DNA of 11,202 nucleotides. Source: Peptococcaceae bacterium. Lineage in GTDB: Bacteria; Bacillota; Desulfotomaculia; Desulfotomaculales; Desulfocucumaceae. Below the pieces are notes generated by a model. It searched no databases, was not told where the DNA came from, and was given only the letters and a program-made list of their open reading frames with translations. Location of the stretch: contig JAAXTT010000037.1 of the NCBI GenBank assembly GCA_013336365.1, positions 1-11,202 of the forward strand, given 5' to 3'. Positions 5,381-11,202 of the stretch are shown one piece after another. How positions within the stretch are numbered: the first letter of the stretch is position 1; each line of letters opens with the position of its first letter. The position numbers and the translations under genes were made by a program.

Positions 5381-6352
5381 TTATCGAAGGCCCTGTCCGG
5401 CAATGTCGCTGTGATGGCAAGCAACAAAATGTCCTGCTGAAATCGCCTTCAGCTGAGGTCTTTCTATAAAACACCGGCCGGAAGCCTTATGACAGCGAAA
5501 GCAATAAGAACAGCCCTGCCCAGCAGGAATAGCTCCGGAAAACCCCTCTAAAACAGCAATCTTTTTTTTATCTGTTCCCGGCTTAATCTCAGGAATGGCC
5601 GCTATAAGTCCTTTTGTGTAAGGATGATATGGTCTGGAGTAAATTTCCTGACTACCGGCCAATTCCATCAGCTGACCCAAGTACATAACCGCTACCCGTT
5701 CAGATATTTGCTTTACCACCATAAGGTTGTGAGAAATAAATAATATTGTCAAATTGAACTGGGTTTGCAAGGCTTTTAACAGGGCTGCTGTCTGAAACTG
5801 CATGCTGACATCCAGTGAACTTACAGGTTCATCACAAATGATAAGCTGGGGCTCTGCAGCTATTGCTCTGGCAATACCGATTCTCTGCCTCTGACCACCA
5901 CTAAGCTGATGGGGATAGCTATTTAATAAAACAGAATTAAGTCCTATCTGGCGAATTAATTCCCCAATTCTCCCTGCAATCTCCCCGGCACTGCATATAT
6001 TGTGAATTTTCAATGGCTCTGCCAGTATCTGACCAACTCTCATCCTGGGATTCAAAGCTGCTCCATGATCTTGAAAAATCATCTGGATTTTACTGAAAAG
6101 CAGTTTTTTATGATTTTTGTCACCGTTACTTATATTTACTCCATCAAAAAATATTTCCCCCGAATCCGGTTTTGATAATCTGACAATCAATCTGGCCAGA
6201 GTACTTTTGCCACAACCACTTTCTCCTACCAAGCCCAATGTTTCACCCTTAAAAACATCCAAACTAAAATCATCCACGGCCCTTGTGGATGGACTTTTTT
6301 TATTATAAAAGCTTTTGCTAAGTTTTTTTAATTCCAGTAGCGTTTTACTAAT
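5381..6352 (-). CDS. oppF: Oligopeptide/dipeptide ABC transporter ATP-binding protein, OppF type, probable ATT start
   Basis: One of the two ATPases that drive peptide import at the inner face of the membrane. Numbered from the proposed start (323 residues): Walker A GESGCGKST (43-51), Q-loop Gln94, signature LSGGQ (150-154), Walker B LIICDEP (170-176) and switch His208. A C-terminal oligopeptide-type extension carries Cys281, 284, 287, 294 and 312. The first GTG (6277) would cut off the N-terminal strand. The frame extends upstream as SKTLLELKKLSKSFYNKK and SPSTRAVDD, which fits OppF, back to an in-frame TAA at 6353-6355. The first codon after that stop is ATT (6352-6350), with AAGGAG (6361-6366) 8 bases upstream; there is no ATG, GTG or TTG in that stretch. 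The gene starts 18 bases after oppD and is the last of the opp set. Function sure; substrate class inferred from the family. Confidence 0.88.
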   Translation of the reverse strand: MSKTLLELKKLSKSFYNKKSPSTRAVDDFSLDVFKGETLGLVGESGCGKSTLARLIVRLSKPDSGEIFFDGVNISNGDKNHKKLLFSKIQMIFQDHGAALNPRMRVGQILAEPLKIHNICSAGEIAGRIGELIRQIGLNSVLLNSYPHQLSGGQRQRIGIARAIAAEPQLIICDEPVSSLDVSMQFQTAALLKALQTQFNLTILFISHNLMVVKQISERVAVMYLGQLMELAGSQEIYSRPYHPYTKGLIAAIPEIKPGTDKKKIAVLEGFSGAIPAGQGCSYCFRCHKASGRCFIERPQLKAISAGHFVACHHSDIAGQGLR

Positions 6353-6366
6353 TTAAAAAACTCCTT
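6350..6366 (-). promoter_or_regulatory. Ribosome binding site and ATT initiation codon of oppF
   Basis: AAGGAG (6366-6361) is followed by an 8-base spacer and ATT (6352-6350). The next possible weak start, a CTG five codons on, would be 23 bases from this site. The spacing therefore picks ATT, a rare start codon known from infC in E. coli. A missing base in the neighbouring A-run (one A fewer) would instead join the frame to an ATG that overlaps the oppD stop, but that ATG has no ribosome site. Confidence 0.55.
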
Positions 6367-6370
6367 CCAA

Positions 6371-7348
6371 TCATCTTGGCGCTGTAAGCCAGCAGGAAAT
6401 CCTCCTGCTATGGCTGAGAGCAATCTCTTCCGGAACCCGAACTTGGCAGATATTCATTGCCTCCGGGCAGCTGCTCAGATAAACGCAGCCCTCACCTTGC
6501 ACCACTGTGCCTGAAAAACCCTCCGGGACAGGAACTGAAACTTGAGTGCTAGGAAAGTTCCAGTTATCCGGCACTGCAGCTAGAAGACCCTTTGTATATG
6601 GATGCAATGGATTATTGATGATTTCTTCAATATTGCCTGATTCTAAAATCAAGCCCTGATACATCACTGCTACTTTGTCAGCAATATTTGCCAGCAAGGA
6701 CAAATCATGGCTAATCAAAATTAATGAAAGGCTGTTATTTTCAACGAACTCTTGCAGCAGCTGGACAATCTGTGCCTGAATAGTGACATCAAGTGCCGTT
6801 GTGGGTTCATCAGCAATCAATAATCTAGGACCACAAATCAAGGCTATTGCCATCATTATCCGTTGGCACATTCCACCGCTTAACTGATGGGGATACTTCT
6901 TCAAACAGGATTCCGGACTGGTAATTCCCAGCTTCTGCAAAAAATCCAGAATAATTTCTTTTTTTTCCCCAGCCGGAAGCTTTTTATGATTATCCAATAC
7001 CTCTGATATTTGTCTTTCTATTTTCATTGAAGGATTTAAGGAATTAATCGGGTCCTGAAATATAATGCCAATCTTGCTACCCCATATCCTGCTGAGCTCA
7101 GCTTCACTCTTTTTCAGCAGATCCTCGCCATCAAAAAATACACTTCCTGTAACAGCTGCCTTTATATTATACGGAAAAAGCTTTAAAATTCCCTGGGTGG
7201 CAATTGTTTTTCCGCAGCCACTCTCTCCCACTATTGCAAAAACCTCACCCTTAGCAATTCGAAAGCTTATTCCCTTTACAATCTGGACTTTTTTTTGATT
7301 GACCTCAAGCTCCACTCTCAGATTTTCTACTCTAAGCAAATCAGGCAT
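6371..7348 (-). CDS. oppD: Oligopeptide/dipeptide ABC transporter ATP-binding protein, OppD type
   Basis: The partner ATPase of OppF, 325 residues. Walker A GESGCGKT (41-48), Q-loop Gln98 in IIFQDP, signature LSGGM (156-160), Walker B LLIADEP (176-182) and switch His214 in LISHD are all present. The LSGGM motif, typical of OppD rather than OppF (LSGGQ), settles the subtype. The residue after the signature is Cys161, where Arg is usual. The C-terminal oligopeptide/dipeptide extension holds Cys288, Cys294, Cys301 and Cys319 (C-x5-C-x6-C-x17-C), the pattern that binds a [4Fe-4S] cluster in some characterised DppD proteins. The ATG has AAGGAGG 6 bases upstream. It starts 39 bases after oppC, with no promoter seen between them. 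Confidence 0.93.
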   Translation of the reverse strand: MPDLLRVENLRVELEVNQKKVQIVKGISFRIAKGEVFAIVGESGCGKTIATQGILKLFPYNIKAAVTGSVFFDGEDLLKKSEAELSRIWGSKIGIIFQDPINSLNPSMKIERQISEVLDNHKKLPAGEKKEIILDFLQKLGITSPESCLKKYPHQLSGGMCQRIMMAIALICGPRLLIADEPTTALDVTIQAQIVQLLQEFVENNSLSLILISHDLSLLANIADKVAVMYQGLILESGNIEEIINNPLHPYTKGLLAAVPDNWNFPSTQVSVPVPEGFSGTVVQGEGCVYLSSCPEAMNICQVRVPEEIALSHSRRISCWLTAPR

Positions 7349-7387
7349 CCTTATCCTCCTTGGCAGAAACTGCTATGGGTGATGTGA

Positions 7388-8293
7388 TTATTGATCGAAT
7401 TTGGGGTCCATTGCCTCCCTTAATCCATCTCCCAAAAAATTAAAGGATAGCATAGTCAAGCTGATAAAAAATGCCGGAAAAAACAATTGCCAGGGATAAT
7501 TTCTAAAGCCTTCAATCCCCTCACTGGCCAAAGCACCCCAGCTGGCCATGGGAATACTGACTCCTAAACCAAGAAAACTCAGCCAAGCCTCTGCAAAAAC
7601 AATTTCAGGAATCATAATTGCTGAAGTAACAATAATTGTCCCAATAATATTGGGGAAAATATGGCGAAACAGAATGCCTTTGGTGCCGACCCCCAAAGTC
7701 CAGGCACTCTGGACATAACCCTCTGTTTTCACTAAAACCACCTGACCGCGAACAACCCTGGCCATGGTTAGCCAGTAAACTGAAGCTAAGGCAATAAATA
7801 CCGCTTTTAGACCTGAGCCCATCCAAACCATTAACAAGACAACATATAACAAGAAAGGAATACTGCTTAAAACCTCTATAAATCTCATCATTACCTCATC
7901 AAGCCAGCCCCCGATAAATCCACTGATTCCACCGTAAACAACTCCAATAACAAGACATAGACCCGTTGCTGAAAAGGCTAAAAAAAGAGAAATCCTAGCC
8001 CCATACCATACTCTTACAAACAGATCTCTTCCTAGGGAATCTGTCCCAAACCAGTTATTTTGACCAGGAGGCTGATTGGTAATGCTTAAATTTTGATAAT
8101 CATATGAATACTGACTGAACCAAGGAATAAAAACAGCTAAAATAATCAATAGCACTACTGTCGAGAGACCGAATACCCCCCTGGGATTCCCGGCAAATCG
8201 CCGCCAAAAGTATTGCCCCTGATTATTATTTAAGGCTGAGTCAGCTTTGCTCTGGATTTTTTCTATCCTTTGGAAACTGTAATCCCTGTCCAT
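7388..8293 (-). CDS. oppC: Oligopeptide ABC transporter permease, OppC type
   Basis: The second membrane subunit of the peptide importer, 301 residues from the ATG at 8293. The cytoplasmic N-terminus leads to a first helix at about 40-60, followed by WFGTDSLGRDLFVRVWYGARISL (about 81-103), the hallmark of OppC/DppC. The coupling (EAA) loop GYVQSAWTLGVG...FRHIFPN is at about 192-215, and the C-terminal signatures LSFLGLGV and NFLGDGLREAMDPK follow. About six helices are visible. I chose the ATG because AAGGAG lies 7 bases before it, inside the end of oppB. An in-frame TTG at 8311 would overlap oppB and lacks a site. oppB ends 4 bases upstream, which indicates coupled translation. Confidence 0.93.
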   Translation of the reverse strand: MDRDYSFQRIEKIQSKADSALNNNQGQYFWRRFAGNPRGVFGLSTVVLLIILAVFIPWFSQYSYDYQNLSITNQPPGQNNWFGTDSLGRDLFVRVWYGARISLFLAFSATGLCLVIGVVYGGISGFIGGWLDEVMMRFIEVLSSIPFLLYVVLLMVWMGSGLKAVFIALASVYWLTMARVVRGQVVLVKTEGYVQSAWTLGVGTKGILFRHIFPNIIGTIIVTSAIMIPEIVFAEAWLSFLGLGVSIPMASWGALASEGIEGFRNYPWQLFFPAFFISLTMLSFNFLGDGLREAMDPKFDQ

Positions 8294-8297
8294 TACA

Positions 8298-9221
8298 CTA
8301 CTCCTTGCCAATAGTTCTGATTCTTGGATCGATAATCAGATAAAAAATATCCACAAGCAGATTCATTGCCATTAAAAATACCGCATAAAAGACAGTCAAT
8401 CCCAGTATAAGCGTATAATCCCTGTTTAAAATACTGGTCACAAAATATCGACCTAAGCCGGGAATTGCAAAAATATTTTCTACCACAAAGCTACCGGTAA
8501 AAATTGAAGCAATAAGATATCCCAGATAAGTGACCACTGATAGAATAGAATTTTTCAATATGTGTCTGAAAAAAATACTGATTCGGGACAAACCCTTGGC
8601 TCTGGCAGTAAGAACATATTCTCGCTGCAATATTTCCAGAATACTTGTCCTTGCAAGTCTAGAGATATAAGCTGCCGGCAAGGCTGAAAGTGCCAGTGCA
8701 GGCATTATTATCTGCTGCCAATTTCCCCACATTGCCGGAGGAAGCCACATAAGCTTGTAAGCAAAAATAAAAATCAGCAGACTGGCCAAAATAAAGCTTG
8801 GGACTGATAAAAAAAGAGAGGAAATGAAGGTCACCAAATAATCAGGCCATTTATTATGACTGTAGGCTGAGATAATGCCTCCACCAAGACCAAGAATTAG
8901 GGCAAGAACAACGGATACAGCCCCTAACTGAGCAGAAACAGGAAATGCCCTAACAATAATATCTTTAACAGAAAAGTCATAGCGAAATGATGGCCCAAAA
9001 TCCAGCCTGGAAAGTCCGGAGAAATAATCGAAATATTGCCGGGCATATGAATCATCAAGATGATATTTGGCAGTTAGATTTTCCAGTACTGCAGGAGGGA
9101 CTCTTTTATCTCGAGAAAACGGGCCTCCGGGAATAGTGTGCATAATAATAAAGGTTGCAGTAACAATCAACCATAGAGCAATAATAATGGTGATACTCCG
9201 ATGGACTATAAACCTGACCAT
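8298..9221 (-). CDS. oppB: Oligopeptide ABC transporter permease, OppB type
   Basis: The first membrane subunit of the importer, 307 residues. The N-terminal helix (about 9-29) with FIIMHTIPGGPF and the following soluble segment YHLDDSYARQYFDYFSGLSRLDFGPS are typical of OppB/DppB. Further helices lie at about 98-118, 130-155, 170-187, 227-247 and 272-297. The coupling (EAA) loop REYVLTARAKGLS...FFRHILKN is at 200-224, and the ending LVDIFYLIIDPRIR is canonical. The ATG has ATGGAGG 7 bases upstream, only a few bases beyond the oppA-oppB hairpin. It works as a heterodimer with OppC. Confidence 0.93.
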   Translation of the reverse strand: MVRFIVHRSITIIIALWLIVTATFIIMHTIPGGPFSRDKRVPPAVLENLTAKYHLDDSYARQYFDYFSGLSRLDFGPSFRYDFSVKDIIVRAFPVSAQLGAVSVVLALILGLGGGIISAYSHNKWPDYLVTFISSLFLSVPSFILASLLIFIFAYKLMWLPPAMWGNWQQIIMPALALSALPAAYISRLARTSILEILQREYVLTARAKGLSRISIFFRHILKNSILSVVTYLGYLIASIFTGSFVVENIFAIPGLGRYFVTSILNRDYTLILGLTVFYAVFLMAMNLLVDIFYLIIDPRIRTIGKE

Positions 9222-9240
9222 GTTGCGTCCTCCATCTAAA

Positions 9241-9273
9241 AAACATACGAACTCACAAAACCCTCGTATGTTT
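9241..9273 (-). terminator. Intercistronic hairpin with U-run between oppA and oppB (probable attenuator)
   Basis: AAACATACGA and TCGTATGTTT form a perfect 10-bp stem with a 13-base loop, and on the minus strand the right arm runs into TTTTTTAG. That resembles a weak, AU-rich intrinsic terminator 19 bases after the oppA stop and just before the oppB ribosome site. In binding-protein transporter operons such hairpins commonly keep the binding protein in excess over the membrane parts, by partial termination or by protecting the 3' end. Confidence 0.65.
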
Positions 9274-9292
9274 ATAGATATTAACCATTAAA

Positions 9293-10885
9293 TTATTCAA
9301 TATAGGCATTTTTAAAATCTGCATAAATAGCAAAAGGCGGAACTATAACTCCCTTTAAGCTATCCTTTATCAATCCGGGGTTTGTATAGAAATAGATGGG
9401 CATTACAGGCATTTCCTGGATTAGAACAGCTTCTGCACTGTGCATTGCCTCCATTCTGATTTTTTGATCCCCTGTTGAGTTTGCCTTGGCAACCAAATCA
9501 TCATATGTCTTGCTGGACCAACCGGTAAGATTATTGCCGCCTTGGGTAATAAATAAATCAATAAATGTCATGGGATCAAGATAATCCGGAGCCCAGCCGG
9601 AGGCACAAACATCATAGTCAAGATTCTCCATTGAATCATTAAAAACTGTCCACTCCTGGACATCAATATCTGCCTCAACTCCCAGGTTTTCCTTCCACAT
9701 CTGCTGTATCGCCTGGGCTACCTTTTGTTGACTTGAGCTGGTATTAACCAGAATACGTATCTTCGGCAGACCCTTTCCCTCAGGATAACCTGCCTCTCTT
9801 ATAAGTACCTTAGCCTGCTGGATATCTTGCTGAAAAAGCTGATTTCCGGCAGTTTGACGGAAATCTTGCCCATTATAATCAGGTAATCCAAATGGTACCA
9901 TTGAGTAGGCAGGAATCTGACCTGCCTGAGTCACCTTATCAACTATGTCCTGACGATTTATGCTCATGGCAAGAGCCTTGCGTACTCTTAAATCTGAAAG
10001 GGTTCTACTGGTAGTGTTAAATCGGTAAAAATAAGTAGATGCATCGGTAAAAATCTTGACCTGTTTACTTGCTATTAATTGAGGAAGCTCCTGAATCGGA
10101 ACCTCATCCTGAAAATCCAGCTGCCCTGAAGAGTACATGTTATATCCGGTTTCAATATTATCAATAAGATATATATCAAGCTTATCTAATTTTACCTTAG
10201 TAGCATCCCAGTAATTATCATTTCTGACTAACTCGATTTTTTGATTGTGCTCCCAGCTAACAGGCTTAAAGGGTCCATTAACAATCTGTGCCTCTATTTT
10301 TTTAGGCCAGTCCTTATTCTGCTGATCCATTTTAGGATTGATTGGAAGCATTGTCATAAATGCTGTCAATCCAAGAAACTGGGGTGCAGGTGCTCGTAGC
10401 TCAACCTGAAGAGTCAACGGATCAAGGGCCTTTATTCCAACATCCTCAACTTTTCCACTGCTACTGTTATAATCCTCAGCGCCCTTTATGTAATAAAGCT
10501 GATAGGCATAATCAAAGGCATTGTCTGGATTGAGAACTCTCCGCCAGGAATAGACGAAATCCTCTGCTGTTAAAGGATCTCCATTACTCCACTTTGACTC
10601 TCTCAGCTTAAAGGTATAGACCAAACCATCGGGAGAAATCTGCCATTCCTTTGCAATTCCGGGAATGATTTTATTTCCTTCTCCATACCTGACCAACCCT
10701 TCATACATATTGGTCAGAATAGTTCCCTCCGGCTGACCGGTTGCTTTTGCCGAATCAAGAGTTTCTGGTTCAGTACAAACATTATACCTAGCAATCTGAC
10801 TGACAGACTCATTTACTCCACAGCCGGCCAATGCCATTAAGGATAAGACGACTAAAACCAGGAAAACTCCGCGTTTAATTCTCAT
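9293..10885 (-). CDS. oppA: Oligopeptide ABC transporter substrate-binding lipoprotein, OppA type (SBP_bac_5)
   Basis: A 530-residue binding protein anchored outside the membrane that delivers peptides to OppB/OppC. The signal peptide MRIKRGVFLVLVVLSLMALAGC ends in a lipobox LAGC, with Cys22 the lipidated residue. The mature part shows family 5 features: EPETLDSAKATG, then KEWQISPDGLVYTFKLRE and KWSNGDPLTAEDFVYSW (about residues 80-115), LRVRKALAMSINRQDIV, and DYDVCASGWAPDYLDPMTFIDLF towards the C-terminus. The last resembles the peptide-type OppA signature. Length is normal. I chose ATG at 10885 because AGGGGG lies 6 bases before it; a TTG two codons upstream would touch that site. It is first of the opp genes and is separated from oppB by a hairpin. 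The exact peptide range cannot be read from the sequence. Confidence 0.93.
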   Translation of the reverse strand: MRIKRGVFLVLVVLSLMALAGCGVNESVSQIARYNVCTEPETLDSAKATGQPEGTILTNMYEGLVRYGEGNKIIPGIAKEWQISPDGLVYTFKLRESKWSNGDPLTAEDFVYSWRRVLNPDNAFDYAYQLYYIKGAEDYNSSSGKVEDVGIKALDPLTLQVELRAPAPQFLGLTAFMTMLPINPKMDQQNKDWPKKIEAQIVNGPFKPVSWEHNQKIELVRNDNYWDATKVKLDKLDIYLIDNIETGYNMYSSGQLDFQDEVPIQELPQLIASKQVKIFTDASTYFYRFNTTSRTLSDLRVRKALAMSINRQDIVDKVTQAGQIPAYSMVPFGLPDYNGQDFRQTAGNQLFQQDIQQAKVLIREAGYPEGKGLPKIRILVNTSSSQQKVAQAIQQMWKENLGVEADIDVQEWTVFNDSMENLDYDVCASGWAPDYLDPMTFIDLFITQGGNNLTGWSSKTYDDLVAKANSTGDQKIRMEAMHSAEAVLIQEMPVMPIYFYTNPGLIKDSLKGVIVPPFAIYADFKNAYIE

Positions 10886-10959
10886 CAGCAACCCCCTATG
10901 TACCTAAATAAAATACCGCCCTAATATGCAAGCATTCCCCAAAATATTCTTCCATTCCT

Positions 10960-10990
10960 ATTATAATGTATGTATTGGAATTTTCCACAA
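10960..10990 (-). promoter_or_regulatory. Possible promoter of the opp genes
   Basis: On the minus strand a perfect TATAAT (10965-10960) has TTGTGG (10990-10985) 19 bases upstream, a longer spacer than ideal and a half-matching -35 box. Transcription would begin near 10953, about 68 bases before oppA. ATTCC (10954-10958) and GGAAT (10977-10981) flank the -10 box as a short inverted repeat, which could be a regulator site or chance. The weak -35 box suggests an activator or modest expression. Confidence 0.4.
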
Positions 10991-11024
10991 AAAAATAAAG
11001 CAGAACAAAAAATATATGCTGCTT
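10988..11024 (-). terminator. Weak intrinsic terminator after the 29-codon ORF
   Basis: On the minus strand AAGCAG (11024-11019 as read in that direction) pairs with CTGCTT (11003-10998) around a 15-base loop and runs into TATTTTTTT. The stem is only 6 bp with three G-C pairs, so termination may be partial. It separates the small upstream ORF from oppA. Confidence 0.4.
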
Positions 11025-11081
11025 CATTTTATAAATTTCTCATTTTATCATAAGCTCCTAATATATATTAAACTCAGCTTA

Positions 11082-11171
11082 CTAGCCCCACTTGCGGCCA
11101 GCACCTCCTGCCAAGACCATCATCATCAGCACCAATAGTGAATAGGGAATCATTGTTGACCAACGCAGCAT
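11082..11171 (-). CDS. 29-residue hydrophobic small protein, unknown
   Basis: The ORF reads MLRWSTMIPYSLLVL then MMMVLAGGAGRKWG. A single hydrophobic stretch (about residues 7-24) is flanked by Arg3 and by Arg26-Lys27, as in a one-pass small membrane protein. The start has GGAGGTGA, a perfect 8-base match to the 16S rRNA tail, 6 bases upstream of the ATG, which is the best ribosome site in the window. LAGG resembles a lipobox but there is no Cys. It is followed by a probable terminator and sits 5' of the opp genes, so it is probably not their first gene. I do not recognise it. It could be an accessory membrane peptide, a leader peptide, or the 3' cistron of an operon to the right of the window. 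Confidence 0.5.
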   Translation of the reverse strand: MLRWSTMIPYSLLVLMMMVLAGGAGRKWG

Positions 11172-11202
11172 TTACCCTCACCTCCCTTTCCTACTTCCTT
11201 TT

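Noticed and set aside
5381..6277. GTG at 6277 as the start of oppF
   Set aside because: It would delete the first conserved strand of the ATPase domain and has no ribosome site at the right distance; the frame continues upstream with family-like sequence.
7605..7826. 73-codon minus-strand ORF inside oppC
   Set aside because: Out-of-frame shadow of a conserved permease gene without its own ribosome site.
8294..8311. TTG start for oppC inside oppB
   Set aside because: It overlaps oppB and lacks a ribosome site, whereas the ATG at 8293 has AAGGAG 7 bases upstream.
10886..10891. TTG start for oppA two codons upstream of the ATG
   Set aside because: It would touch the ribosome site AGGGGG with no spacer; the ATG at 10885 has a 6-base spacer.

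Overview
The window looks like chromosomal DNA from a low-GC, Gram-positive, probably anaerobic Firmicute of the Clostridia type. The signs are AT-rich spacers, strong AGGAGG-type ribosome binding sites, TTG/GTG-type starts, a lipoprotein solute-binding protein, and a bacterial member of the COG2403 (cyclic 2,3-diphosphoglycerate synthetase-like) family. This is inference from style and gene content; no species can be named. Every convincing gene lies on the minus strand, so transcription runs from base 11202 towards base 1.

Right part (11202 to 5381): a 29-codon ORF with a perfect Shine-Dalgarno sequence is followed by a weak terminator and then a complete five-gene oligopeptide ABC importer in the order oppA-oppB-oppC-oppD-oppF. 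A hairpin with a U-run lies between oppA and oppB. oppB-C-D-F are tightly packed. oppF appears to start at an ATT codon.

Middle (5380 to 3886): a PhoR/PnpS/WalK-like sensor histidine kinase with its own sigma-A-type promoter and no response regulator in view.

Left part (3885 to 1): a 496-base gap holds a good promoter and a roughly 290-base structured leader. It is followed by a COG2403 GTPase-like gene, a glycine-amidinotransferase-like gene with its catalytic Asp-His-Cys set intact, and the first 136 codons of a sodium:solute symporter that runs off the window. The 322 bases between the amidinotransferase and the symporter hold at least four inverted repeats. One is a 112-base element with 22-base arms flanked by GTTC repeats. 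Another is an arrangement in which one arm could pair either with its hairpin partner or with the symporter's Shine-Dalgarno sequence.

Working picture (inference): the opp genes import peptides, a source of amino acids such as arginine. The amidinotransferase moves an amidino group between arginine and an unidentified amine. The symporter may take up or exchange a related solute. The COG2403 protein supplies an unknown nucleotide-dependent activity. The most interesting parts are this three-gene cluster and the structured RNA regions before its first and last genes.
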